This document shows positions 56,736-64,000 of a stretch of DNA of 64,000 bases, piece after piece (position 1 is the stretch's first letter; each line of letters starts with the position of its first letter). Made by a program: the position numbers and the translations under genes. The notes below the pieces were generated by a model. That model was not told where the DNA came from. It ran no database searches and saw only the letters and a program-made list of their open reading frames with translations. The DNA is from an uncultured Duncaniella sp. (GTDB taxonomy: Bacteria; Bacteroidota; Bacteroidia; Bacteroidales; Muribaculaceae): assembly GCF_910577345.1 (NCBI RefSeq), contig NZ_CAJTMT010000004.1, positions 62,576-126,575 of the forward strand, given 5' to 3'.

Positions 56736-56856
56736 TGAGCTGTCCCGCGAAAGCGGATGGCTCTATTGTAGCGTCTTATTAGTTAATATTTCCCAATGAT
56801 TCCTAATAAGTGTTTCAAATCGCTGTCCAACCGCTTCGCAGTCAGCAAAAAAGTAT

Positions 56857-56864
56857 TACCTTTG
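56857..56864 (+). promoter_or_regulatory. Bacteroidota -7 box (TACCTTTG) before rpsM
   Basis: TACCTTTG lies 32 bp before the rpsM start. No TTG is found at the expected -33 spot, so it is a probable internal promoter of the alpha-operon genes. Confidence 0.55.
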
Positions 56865-56896
56865 CAAAAATTTTAGTCAAGTAATCAAATTATTAT

Positions 56897-57277
56897 ATGG
56901 CAGTAAGAATCGTGGGAGTTGACCTCCCCCAGAACAAAAGAGGTGAAATCGCCCTGACCTATATTTTTGGTATCGGACGCAGCGCAGCCAAGACCATTCT
57001 TGAAAAGGCCGGCGTTGACGTTAATATCAAAGTCAAGGATTGGAGCGACGACCAGGCAGCCAAGGTTCGTGAAGTAATCGGCAGCGATTACAAGGTGGAG
57101 GGTGACCTTCGCAGCGAAATCCAGCTCAACATCAAGCGTCTTATGGACATCGGTTGCTACCGTGGCATCCGTCATCGTAACGGTCTTCCCGTGCGTGGCC
57201 AGAGCACCAAGAACAACGCCCGTACTCGCAAGGGTCGCAAGAAAACTGTTGCTAACAAGAAAAAAGCTACTAAATAA
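56897..57277 (+). CDS. rpsM: 30S ribosomal protein S13
   Basis: S13 (126 residues) forms intersubunit bridges with L5. MAVRIVGVDLPQNKRGEIAL, then TYIFGIGRSAAKTILEKAGV and the C-terminal RGIRHRNGLPVRGQSTKNNA are conserved. It opens the alpha operon (rpsM-rpsK-rpsD-rpoA-rplQ). Confidence 0.98.
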   Translation: MAVRIVGVDLPQNKRGEIALTYIFGIGRSAAKTILEKAGVDVNIKVKDWSDDQAAKVREVIGSDYKVEGDLRSEIQLNIKRLMDIGCYRGIRHRNGLPVRGQSTKNNARTRKGRKKTVANKKKATK

Positions 57278-57286
57278 TAAATCAAC

Positions 57287-57676
57287 ATGGCAAAAAAGAC
57301 AGTCGCAGCTAAGAAACGTAACGTTAAGGTTGACGCCGCCGGTCAGCTTCACGTTCACTCGTCTTTCAACAACATCATTGTGTGCTTAGCCAACTCTGAA
57401 GGTCAGGTTATCTCCTGGTCATCTGCAGGCAAGATGGGTTTCCGTGGCTCAAAGAAGAACACTCCCTACGCTGCTCAGATGGCAGCTCAGGATTGCGCAA
57501 AAGTTGCCTATGACCTCGGCCTCCGCAAAGTGAAGGCTTATGTCAAGGGTCCCGGCAACGGCCGCGAATCAGCTATCCGTACCGTTCATGGCGCAGGCAT
57601 CGAAGTTACTGAAATCGTTGACGTAACTCCGCTTCCCCACAACGGATGCCGTCCTCCCAAGCGTCGTCGCGTCTAA
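57287..57676 (+). CDS. rpsK: 30S ribosomal protein S11
   Basis: S11 (129 residues) lies on the platform near the mRNA exit. VHSSFNNIIVCLANSEGQVI, then SSAGKMGFRGSKKNTPYAAQ and the C-terminal PHNGCRPPKRRRV are diagnostic. A 299-bp gap separates it from rpsD. Confidence 0.98.
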   Translation: MAKKTVAAKKRNVKVDAAGQLHVHSSFNNIIVCLANSEGQVISWSSAGKMGFRGSKKNTPYAAQMAAQDCAKVAYDLGLRKVKAYVKGPGNGRESAIRTVHGAGIEVTEIVDVTPLPHNGCRPPKRRRV

Positions 57677-57975
57677 TCTGACCGCGTCATCACGCTTACC
57701 GTCGGTCCTCCATGACTTCCCGCTCTTAACTTTCATATATAATTTGAGAAGCAGAGGCCGACACAAAGTAAATTTTGATTCATCAATTTTACACCCGTCC
57801 TTAAGTCATCCCCCATTCGCTCTTCCGGCATTTTTACCTTCCGGCATGAAGCAAGGATGAAGCCATCTGTGAAATAGACCATATTTTTTTCACCTCTCTA
57901 TGGTCGCGGCTGTCACAAAGGCAGATTCCTCCGGTTTGACGATAACAGGACAAACAATTTCAAACAAACACAAAA
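57677..57975. other. 299-bp spacer upstream of rpsD
   Basis: This long gap in the alpha operon contains a direct repeat TTCCGGCAT (two copies about 20 bp apart, near 57823-57845), several pyrimidine-rich stretches and no TAnnTTTG promoter. S4 is the translational repressor of the alpha operon in other bacteria, so a control RNA is conceivable here. No known S4-leader fold is recognised. Confidence 0.55.
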
Positions 57976-58581
57976 ATGGCAAGATACACAGGTCCCCGCA
58001 CCAAAATCGCCCGTAAGTTCGGCGAACCCATCTTCGGTGAAGATAAAGTCCTCGCCAAGAAGAACTATCCCCCGGGCCAGCATGGACTCAACAAAAGAAG
58101 AAAAACTTCTGAGTACGGTGTTCAGCTCCGCGAGAAGCAGAAAGCTAAATACACATACGGCGTGCTCGAAAAGCAGTTCCACAACCTCTTTGACAAAGCA
58201 TCACGCTCAAAGGGTATCACCGGTGAGATCCTTCTTCAGCTTCTTGAAGGTCGCCTCGACAACGTAGTTTACCGTCTTGGCATCGCCCCCACCCGTGCAG
58301 CTGCCCGTCAGCTCGTCCTTCACCGCCACATCGTTGTCAACGGTAAGGTTGTCAACATCGCCTCTTACGCTGTTAAGCCCGGCGACGTTATCGGTGTCCG
58401 CGAAAAATCAAAGTCTCTCGAAGTAATTGCCGACGCACTCGCCGGTTTCAATCACAGCAAATTCCCTTGGCTGGAATGGGACGAAAGCCTCAAGGCTGGT
58501 AAGTTCCTCCACGTTCCCGCCCGTGAAGATATTCCCGAGAACATCAAAGAGCAGCTTATCGTCGAGTTGTATTCTAAATAA
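57976..58581 (+). CDS. rpsD: 30S ribosomal protein S4
   Basis: S4 (201 residues) is a primary 16S binder and repressor of the alpha operon in other bacteria. It has the N-terminal ARYTGPRTKIARKFGEPIFG and an S4 domain with LEGRLDNVVYRLGIAPTRAA. The N-terminal zinc-cysteine motif of some S4 proteins is absent. It lies 17 bp before rpoA. Confidence 0.97.
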   Translation: MARYTGPRTKIARKFGEPIFGEDKVLAKKNYPPGQHGLNKRRKTSEYGVQLREKQKAKYTYGVLEKQFHNLFDKASRSKGITGEILLQLLEGRLDNVVYRLGIAPTRAAARQLVLHRHIVVNGKVVNIASYAVKPGDVIGVREKSKSLEVIADALAGFNHSKFPWLEWDESLKAGKFLHVPAREDIPENIKEQLIVELYSK

Positions 58582-58598
58582 TCATTAAATTAAGATCC

Positions 58599-59591
58599 AT
58601 GGCTATATTAGCATTCCAGAAACCCGACAAAGTCCTCATGTTGGAAGCCGACAATCATTTCGGTAAATTTGAGTTTAAGCCATTGGAACCGGGATATGGT
58701 ATAACCATTGGCAACGCCCTGCGTCGCATCCTTCTCTCCTCGCTCGAAGGTTTTGCAATTTCGTCGATCCGCATCGACGGTGTAAGACACGAGTTTGACA
58801 CTATCCCCGGCGTCAAGGAAGATGTCACAAACATCATTCTTAACCTCAAAAAAGTCAACCTCAAGCAGACGGTTGAAGATACCGACTTCGAAAAGGCTAC
58901 CATCACTGTGTCAGGTCAGGAAGAGTTCACAGCCGGTGACATTAGCAAGGTCCTCTCAGGATTTGAAGTCCTGAACCCTGATCTTGTAATCTGTCATTTG
59001 GATCCGAGCGCCAGCTTCACTATCGACCTCACCATCAATAAGGGTCGTGGTTGGGTTCCCGCCGAGGAAAACCGTAACGCCAACGACGCTATCGATGTCC
59101 TCGCCATTGACTCGATCTACACCCCTATCCAGAACGTGAAATACACGGTGGAGAACTTCCGCGTTGATCAAAAGACCGACTACGACAAGCTCACACTTGA
59201 AATCACCACCGACGGTTCCATTCTTCCCAAGGATGCGCTTAAGGAAGCTGCGAAAATCCTCATCTATCACTTCATGCTCTTCTCCGACGAAAAGATTACT
59301 CTTGAAACGGACGAAGCTGACGGTGAAGAGGAATTCGACGAAGAAGTGCTCCACATGCGTCAGCTCCTCAAGAGCAAGCTTGTGGATATGGACCTTTCAG
59401 TCCGCGCACTCAACTGCCTTAAGAGCGCCGAGGTTGAGACCCTTGGTGAACTGGTGGTCTTCAACAAGACCGACCTCCTGAAATTCCGCAACTTCGGCAA
59501 GAAGTCGCTCACCGAGCTTGATGAGCTTCTGGCGAACCTCAATCTGTCGTTCGGAATGGACATTTCAAAATATAAACTTGATAAAGAGTAA
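58599..59591 (+). CDS. rpoA: RNA polymerase alpha subunit
   Basis: Alpha (330 residues) starts RNA polymerase assembly and contacts activators. The N-terminal domain has PGYGITIGNALRRILLSSL, which leads beta-subunit docking, and the FDTIPGVKEDVTNIILNLK dimer region. After an acidic linker (DEADGEEEFDEEV), the C-terminal domain has LNCLKSAEVETLGELVVFNK and FRNFGKKSLTELDELL, the two helix-hairpin-helix segments that contact UP-element DNA. rplQ follows after 8 bp. Confidence 0.98.
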   Translation: MAILAFQKPDKVLMLEADNHFGKFEFKPLEPGYGITIGNALRRILLSSLEGFAISSIRIDGVRHEFDTIPGVKEDVTNIILNLKKVNLKQTVEDTDFEKATITVSGQEEFTAGDISKVLSGFEVLNPDLVICHLDPSASFTIDLTINKGRGWVPAEENRNANDAIDVLAIDSIYTPIQNVKYTVENFRVDQKTDYDKLTLEITTDGSILPKDALKEAAKILIYHFMLFSDEKITLETDEADGEEEFDEEVLHMRQLLKSKLVDMDLSVRALNCLKSAEVETLGELVVFNKTDLLKFRNFGKKSLTELDELLANLNLSFGMDISKYKLDKE

Positions 59592-59599
59592 TTATAACG

Positions 59600-60103
59600 A
59601 TGAGACATAATAAAAAATTCAATCACCTCAGTCGCAAGAAGGCTCATCGCGACGCTCTGCTCGCCAACATGACGATTTCGCTGATCATGCACAAGCGCAT
59701 CTTCACAACTCTCGCCAAGGCTAAAGCTCTCCGCGTCTATGCTGAGCCCCTTATCAACCGCGCTAAGGAAGACAGCACTCCCAACCGCCGCCTCGTCTTC
59801 GCTCATCTCCAGAACAAGGAGGCCGTGACTGAACTCTTCCGCGAAATCGCTCAGAAGATTGCTAACCGCCCCGGTGGTTACACCCGCATCCTTAAGACAG
59901 GCAACCGTCTCGGTGACAACGCCAAGACTTGCTTCATCGAGCTCGTTGACTACAACGAAAACATGCTTAAGGACAACGGTGCCAAGAAGTCAACCCGCAC
60001 CCGTCGTTCTCGCCGTGGTGGCAAGGCCAATGCAGCAGAAGCTCCCGCAGCAGAAGCTCCCAAGGCTGAGGCACCCGCAGCAGAAGCGCCTGCAGCAGAA
60101 TAA
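59600..60103 (+). CDS. rplQ: 50S ribosomal protein L17 with a repetitive Ala/Glu/Pro tail
   Basis: L17 (167 residues) closes the alpha operon. The core (about 1-120) has MRHNKKFNHLSRKKAHRDAL and NRPGGYTRILKTGNRLGDNA. After a basic stretch (KKSTRTRRSRRGGKAN), the last ~25 residues are imperfect repeats of AEAPAAEAPKAEAP, encoded by short tandem GCAGAAGCTCCC-like units. Such acidic tails occur in some Bacteroidota L17 proteins; the role is unknown. A terminator follows 26 bp later. Confidence 0.96.
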   Translation: MRHNKKFNHLSRKKAHRDALLANMTISLIMHKRIFTTLAKAKALRVYAEPLINRAKEDSTPNRRLVFAHLQNKEAVTELFREIAQKIANRPGGYTRILKTGNRLGDNAKTCFIELVDYNENMLKDNGAKKSTRTRRSRRGGKANAAEAPAAEAPKAEAPAAEAPAAE

Positions 60104-60128
60104 TCTTCTTCAGAAGATAAATTTCATA

Positions 60129-60173
60129 AAAAGCATCGCTGTCATTTATTCAAGTGGCGGCGATGTTTTTTTC
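60129..60173 (+). terminator. Terminator of the ribosomal block
   Basis: AAGCATCGCTG (60131-60141) pairs with CGGCGATGTTT (60158-60168) with G-T pairs and is followed by a T-run. It ends the long translation gene block. Confidence 0.8.
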
Positions 60174-60200
60174 TATCCATATTTTGGCCCTATTCCGCTT

Positions 60201-60375
60201 TTCTCCTCCTCTCATGATCTCCTCCTCCCATGATCTCCTCCTCCCATGATCTCATGATAGGTCTCATCCTCTTAAGCTATTTCTCCTTTTCTTAAGCTAT
60301 TTCTCCTCCTCTTATGGCATTTCTGTTTCTTCTCCTCTTATGACATTTCTGTTTTTTCTCCTCTTAAGATGATCA
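60201..60375. repeat. Pyrimidine-rich tandem repeats
   Basis: Units such as TCTCCTCCTCCCATGA (about 17 bp, three copies, 60201-60255) and CTCTTAAGCTATTTCTC (about 22 bp) follow one another for some 175 bp. Small palindromes TCATGA and CTTAAG sit between CT-rich tracts. No coding potential is seen. Confidence 0.75.
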
Positions 60376-60503
60376 CCGAGCGGAATGAAGATTGCCTGTT
60401 AAGACTAATCTGTGAGATCGCACCTCGTGCATCTGAGTGACTATCCTATTCCTCGATTGCAGGAGTGAAGATTGAATATACAAACAATAATGACTTGAAT
60501 TTT

Positions 60504-60788
60504 ATGAGCCGTTTCACATCCGGTGAACGCCGGGGTTTGATTGTCCTTATAGTGCTTTTGGGTGCTTTACCGCTGTGGCTTTGCATTAAGTCATTCTTCT
60601 TCGGAAGCTCCGGAAGTAAGGATGACGGCGTTGCAGTGCGATTTGACACGCTTGCAGCGGTGCCTGATACTCTTATTGCCGATTCAGTGAATAAGCGTGT
60701 CAGAAGCCCGAAGAAAGCTGTTAAGACTAATGTAAAGAAGTCGAAACCCGCTGTAGCCCGCAACCCTTTGGATGATGTTGTGAATTGA
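60504..60788 (+). CDS. Small membrane-anchored protein of unknown function
   Basis: From the ATG at 60504 the protein has 94 residues: MSRFTSGERRGLIVLIVLLG, then more hydrophobic residues forming one transmembrane helix (about 12-30), then a Ser/Lys-rich tail ending ARNPLDDVVN. The opening (GERRG followed by a helix) resembles the membrane anchor of Bacteroidota helix-hairpin-helix or competence-like proteins, but no such domain follows. A GTG at 60465 could add 13 residues. I do not recognise a function. Confidence 0.5.
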   Translation: MSRFTSGERRGLIVLIVLLGALPLWLCIKSFFFGSSGSKDDGVAVRFDTLAAVPDTLIADSVNKRVRSPKKAVKTNVKKSKPAVARNPLDDVVN

Positions 60789-60816
60789 ACGAGAAACCCG
60801 CGCCGAAAGACTCCCT

Positions 60817-60988
60817 AACCAAATGGCAATTGGTAGATGTAGTCACCACTCCTTGCCAAATGGCAATTGGTAGGCTGCAGGTGATGTAGTCACCACTCTT
60901 ACCGGATGAACTGTTAGGCTGCGAGGTGATGTAGTCACCTCTCCTTGCCGGATGAATTGGTATGCTGCGAGGCGATGTAGCCACCTCT
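60817..60988. repeat. 46-bp tandem repeat (about 3.7 units)
   Basis: Full units start at 60851, 60897 and 60943, each exactly 46 bp, preceded by a partial unit from about 60817. They share CCTTGCCGGATG and GATGTAGTCACC. The array ends where the dispersed repeat copy at 60989 begins, whose first bases CCTTGCCGGATGGCAA are the start of the same unit. Confidence 0.85.
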
Positions 60989-61171
60989 CCTTGCCGGATG
61001 GCAACCTGAACGCTGCGAAGCAGCGGTGCGCTAATAGCCCCGCATCGAGCGGCACGGCAATGAAGCCCGTAGGGCGAAATTGCGTGCCGTGAAGGTGTGG
61101 GGTTATCGGTTGACACACAGAAATGGGCATCGAAGATGTCCGATAATATAATCGATGTCCGATAATATCAT
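60989..61171. repeat. Dispersed structured repeat, copy 2
   Basis: This element matches 6958-7123 over about 165 bp. Shared blocks include TAATAGCCCC, GAAGCCCGTAGGGCGAAA (one base differs) and GGGCATCGAAGATGTCCGAT. At its end the 19-bp block GATGTCCGATAATATAATC is repeated once more (61134-61171). The nested stems are kept: CACGGCAAT pairs with ATTGCGTGCCGTG with one bulge. Confidence 0.75.
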
Positions 61172-61237
61172 CGAGGTATAGACCCACAATCAACTCCGGC
61201 ATTTATCGATGAATCGGTAAATGAATCTGTGGCGCAA

Positions 61238-61276
61238 TAAAAAAACGTTCCGGCTTGAAATCGTCAAGTCGGAACG
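61238..61276 (-). terminator. Terminator of the MFS transporter gene
   Basis: CGTTCCGGCTTGA (61246-61258) pairs with TCAAGTCGGAACG (61264-61276) with one mismatch around a 5-nt loop. On the minus strand it is followed by TTTTTTT. Confidence 0.85.
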
Positions 61277-61301
61277 CTTTATATGATTAGCGGGGTGCTT
61301 A

Positions 61302-62684
61302 TCAGAGGTTGAGCGCGTCGGGAGTCTCCTCGTCGACGGGAATGTCGGTGTTGACGTTCTTGCTGCCTACGAGACCGTAGTAGAGAAGATAGGCCAGCAT
61401 TGCTACAACGAGCCAGTAAGAGGCCATGTAACCGCTTGATTTTGCAATTGCGTTCTGGATGAGAGGCATGACACCACCACCGACAACCATCATCATGAAG
61501 ATACCGGAAGCCTGCGCGGTGTATTTGCCGAGACCTTCGACTGCAAGGTTGAAGATGCCACCCCACATGATGGAGGTGCAGAGGCCGCAGAGGATAAGGA
61601 GGAAGGCGCTGACGGGTACTTGTGCGCCACCTTCATAGAGGAATTCTGGAACAGGGAAGGTTGTTGTCTTCGGGATGAAGATAGCGAGGACGATAAGGAT
61701 GATTGCAGTTGTCGACACGGCGATGAGCTGAGTGCGTGATGAAACCGAACCGCTGATGAATCCTGAAAGGGTACGTCCGATGAGCATGAAGAGCCAGTAG
61801 ACGGCTACGATCGCACCGGCGATGGCTGATGCCTGTCCCTGCACACCTGCGCCGTTTGCGCTCTGGTCAGCGAGGTAGAAGTTGAGAGTGCCGGGGATAC
61901 CGATTTCGATACCTACATAGAAGAAGATACCGACGACACCGAGGACTGTGTGGCGGAAATTCCAGGGTGAATGGGAATATTTGATTTTTTTACCGTTGCT
62001 GAGGTTGGGCTCGGGGATTGAAACGAAGCTCAGGATGACGAAAGCGACTGCGAAGATGCCGATACCGATGAAAAGGAGGGGATTGACGGCTCCTATCTGA
62101 GTCTGCTTACTGAGCACACCGATGAGCATACCGACGAAAAGCGGTGTAAGGGTGCCGGAAAGTGAATTGAGCGCGCCGCCGAACTGCAGGAGCTGGTTGC
62201 CCTTGTTGCCGCCGCCACCGAGAAGGTTGAGCATCGGGTTGACAACGGTGTTGAGCATACATACGCAGAAACCGCAGATGAAGGCACCGAGAAGATAGAT
62301 GAAGAAGTTGAGTGTGATGGGGAAGGTTGTCGCTACTCCCTCGGCATTTGTTGATGAGAAGGTGGTCACGACGCTTTCTGTTCCGACGAAGCTTGAGAGG
62401 AACTGAACGAAGAGACCGATGACTCCGACTGCGAGCGCCCAGAGTGCAGTCTTCTTGTAGCCGATGCGGACGAGCATGTTGCCGGCGGGAATACCCATGA
62501 AGAGGTAGGCAAGGAAGTTCATCATGTTGCCCATCATGCCGAGCACTGAGTTTCCTTCAAACTGATAGCCCCAGATTGTTCCGATAGGAGCTGCCAGGTT
62601 TGTCACGAATGAGATCATAGCGTAGATGAAGAACATCACCACTATGGCTACTATCCGCGCATTGTTTTTAGCAGTAGTTTCCAT
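61302..62684 (-). CDS. FucP/GluP-type MFS sugar transporter
   Basis: This 460-residue inner-membrane transporter has twelve predicted helices in two six-helix bundles joined by a cytoplasmic loop (about 205-240, PEPNLSNGKKIKYSHSPW). FLAYLFMGIPAGNMLVRIGY carries the MFS motif A region, and VVNPMLNLLGGGGNKGNQLL and YVGIEIGIPGTLNFYLAD match the FHS family of sugar/proton symporters. The sugar is not predictable from sequence; fucose, glucose/galactose and others occur in the family. It is a single gene with its own terminator and a probable -7 box. Confidence 0.88.
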   Translation of the reverse strand: METTAKNNARIVAIVVMFFIYAMISFVTNLAAPIGTIWGYQFEGNSVLGMMGNMMNFLAYLFMGIPAGNMLVRIGYKKTALWALAVGVIGLFVQFLSSFVGTESVVTTFSSTNAEGVATTFPITLNFFIYLLGAFICGFCVCMLNTVVNPMLNLLGGGGNKGNQLLQFGGALNSLSGTLTPLFVGMLIGVLSKQTQIGAVNPLLFIGIGIFAVAFVILSFVSIPEPNLSNGKKIKYSHSPWNFRHTVLGVVGIFFYVGIEIGIPGTLNFYLADQSANGAGVQGQASAIAGAIVAVYWLFMLIGRTLSGFISGSVSSRTQLIAVSTTAIILIVLAIFIPKTTTFPVPEFLYEGGAQVPVSAFLLILCGLCTSIMWGGIFNLAVEGLGKYTAQASGIFMMMVVGGGVMPLIQNAIAKSSGYMASYWLVVAMLAYLLYYGLVGSKNVNTDIPVDEETPDALNL

Positions 62685-62784
62685 TACGTTGTTTAGGTAG
62701 AAAGATTTGTTAATTGATTAGTGAACTTAAATTTTTTACTTAGAATTGTTGATTACAAGGTAAGAAGTAAAACCTATGGTTCAG

Positions 62785-62792
62785 CAAAGATA
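62785..62792 (-). promoter_or_regulatory. Bacteroidota -7 box (TATCTTTG) for the MFS gene
   Basis: On the minus strand TATCTTTG lies about 100 bp before the start codon. No TTG is found at the -33 distance. Confidence 0.5.
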
Positions 62793-63218
62793 ATGATTCT
62801 TTTTTGATTTTCGCGATAAAGGCTTCTGTTATTATCATTCAAAATTGACGAGAGGGAGACTTATTGTACTTTGCGGACCAAAAAGAGTCTGAAAATCCAA
62901 GTTTTTTCATGAAAAACGCCTTTGGAGAGGCTGTAATCACATTTTTTTGAAAATTTTTAATCAAAAATGGTGGTTGTTTCGTCAACATTATTTATTTTTG
63001 TGTCGCAATTCTGTAGACGTTCGTCGTTGTGCCATCTACAGCCTGATTTAATCCCGGGTTAGTGGCCGGCTTCAGATAGTCTGACAATCTTGTAAAAAAA
63101 ATAAACATCCTATTATATAGAAACTGCATAAAAACAACAAACCGAAAAAATATAAATAATCTACAAAACTCGAAGGCAATTCATCCTGCCTGATTCAACA
63201 ACTAATCTACTGAAACGG

Positions 63219-63506
63219 TCATTCCGCTATCATGAGGATTATGCGGACTTTCAATATTTCCATCCCTATTTCCTTGACGATTTTCGGTAAGTTCAAGGCC
63301 GTGACATATATCCCATGCAGCCTGTCGTCTTCCGGATTTTGTCCACCTTCACCCATGAGTTGAGAAGAATGTTTAAATTTGCCACCGGTCTTTGTGACTG
63401 ATATGGCATACTGTATCCGCTGCAACCGGTCCGATCGTCCGGGTGCTGTGTTACCCGAAGATATTTTTCCGATGAGGTGTCTGTCAGTCACATCGTCTGC
63501 GTGCAT
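63219..63506 (-). CDS. Doubtful small hypothetical frame
   Basis: This 95-codon frame encodes a hydrophilic protein with RSDRLQRIQYAISVTKTGGK and GEGGQNPEDDRLHGIYVTAL. Its composition looks somewhat protein-like and the frame stays open upstream of the ATG for about 23 codons to a stop. No family is recognised and no promoter is seen. It may be a worn gene fragment or a chance frame. Confidence 0.25.
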   Translation of the reverse strand: MHADDVTDRHLIGKISSGNTAPGRSDRLQRIQYAISVTKTGGKFKHSSQLMGEGGQNPEDDRLHGIYVTALNLPKIVKEIGMEILKVRIILMIAE

Positions 63507-63777
63507 ATTGCCCGACGGTGTGGATTGCGGAATGCTCGCTGCAAAAATGGACGCCTCTGTTTTTTGGGCTTCAACTTACGAGCATATAGGATGAGCGCTT
63601 TCGACATCGCCGTCCGAAGCCCCCTCCGTATTGTCGTTCTTCCCGCATCATGCACGAAGGCATGGTAAAAAAGGAAAAGACTGAAAATTTTGATTCCGCT
63701 GTAAAGCGGGATTAAAGCATAGGTGATAATCCTCTTTGTGAAAAGCGGTGCATCTATTATTTGTTACTATTGTGTGT

Positions 63778-63813
63778 CGAATTCCTTGTCATCATGACAA
63801 GGAATTCGTTTTT
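63778..63813 (+). terminator. Perfect hairpin with T-run
   Basis: CGAATTCCTTGTCA and TGACAAGGAATTCG are exact complements around a 3-nt loop TCA and are followed by TTTTTAATTT. No gene on the plus strand lies upstream within 1 kb, so it may end a small RNA. Confidence 0.75.
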
Positions 63814-63892
63814 AATTTGTATATTTGCCTCATATTAATACGTATTTAAATCATATTAATAGCCGTTTGCACTATTTCTGAGCAAATATCCT

Positions 63893-63900
63893 TATATTTG
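63893..63900 (+). promoter_or_regulatory. Bacteroidota -7 box (TATATTTG) near the right edge
   Basis: TATATTTG lies 72 bp before an ATG at 63973. A TTG at 63867-63869 is 23 bp upstream, slightly too far for the consensus. A similar box is at 63820-63827. Confidence 0.5.
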
Positions 63901-63972
63901 TACTGCTAATCCTTAATAGATAACGATACCATTTTTAACCGAATCATTTATTCTAATAATACTTTATAATCA

Positions 63973-64000
63973 ATGAATCTGACAGCAGTTAACCGTGCGG
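63973..64000 (+). CDS. Possible gene start at the window edge (partial)
   Basis: An ATG at 63973 opens a frame reading MNLTAVNRA that runs off the window. Support is limited to the promoter-like element upstream and the AT-rich leader. The product cannot be identified from nine codons. Confidence 0.35.

Larger units (their letters stand above)
62685..63972. other. Spacer of about 1.3 kb without a convincing gene
   Basis: It contains the -7 box of the MFS gene on the minus strand (62785-62792), a TATTTTTG element on the plus strand (62993-63000), a weak minus-strand frame (63219-63506), a perfect hairpin with a T-run (63778-63813), and two TATATTTG elements (63820-63827, 63893-63900). The stretch 63000-63780 could encode a non-coding RNA ended by that hairpin, but no known RNA family was recognised. 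Confidence 0.5.

Noticed and set aside
1..64000. Insertion sequence, prophage or integrative element
   Set aside because: No transposase, integrase, relaxase or phage structural gene was found, and neither tRNA shows a repeated 3' end as an attachment site.

Overview
The window is a piece of a Bacteroidota chromosome of roughly balanced base composition, most likely order Bacteroidales and possibly Muribaculaceae (the family is inference). The evidence is the repeated promoter form TTG-N19/20-TAnnTTTG that is specific to this phylum, the rarity of clear Shine-Dalgarno sequences, an ECF sigma / anti-sigma / STN-domain outer-membrane beta-barrel operon, rpsL-rpsG-fusA fused directly to the S10 block, a cysteine-free L36, and carboxynorspermidine decarboxylase. 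There are no rRNA genes, CRISPR arrays, transposases or phage genes. Two tRNA genes are present.

Layout. 1-6.8 kb: the 3' end of a RelA/SpoT gene, carA-carB (carbamoyl phosphate) and eno. 7.2-12.5 kb (minus strand): a three-gene, overlapping McrB-McrC-SWIM operon, a type IV restriction system with an extra zinc-finger protein, with its own promoter. 12.6-13.5 kb: tRNA-Asp (minus) and a CAT-anticodon tRNA (plus). 13.6-17.5 kb (minus): ECF sigma, short FecR-type anti-sigma and an STN-containing TonB-receptor-like barrel whose last codons are copied downstream in a 58-bp tandem array. 17.9-41 kb: mainly housekeeping and envelope genes (YeiH-type exporter, LpxB, a PepSY-like protein, glucosaminidase, DEAD-box helicase, nitroreductase, CPA1 antiporter, zinc metallopeptidase, aquaporin, C69 dipeptidase, PcrA/UvrD, NspC, a glycosyltransferase, RadC, CysK, asparaginase, MetG). 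41.1-60.1 kb: one long co-directional translation block (str, S10, spc and alpha operons) from rpsL to rplQ, including fusA, secY, map, infA and rpoA. 60.5-62.7 kb: a small membrane protein and a FucP-type MFS sugar transporter. The last 1.3 kb has no convincing gene until a possible start at the right edge.

The most unusual content is in the spacers. A 9-bp periodic repeat (GNCNAATAR) and a 7-bp periodic repeat (AGTATAR) sit just after stop codons, sometimes as inverted pairs around strong hairpins. There is a perfect 70-bp palindrome that includes the 3' end of a metallopeptidase gene, a dispersed structured element present at 6.96 kb and 60.99 kb, a 46-bp tandem array that runs into one of its copies, and two adjacent palindromes near 0.7 kb that differ by base-pair-preserving changes. 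The best candidate for a little-described system is the McrB-McrC-SWIM operon. Homology statements come from recognising motifs by eye; no database search was run.
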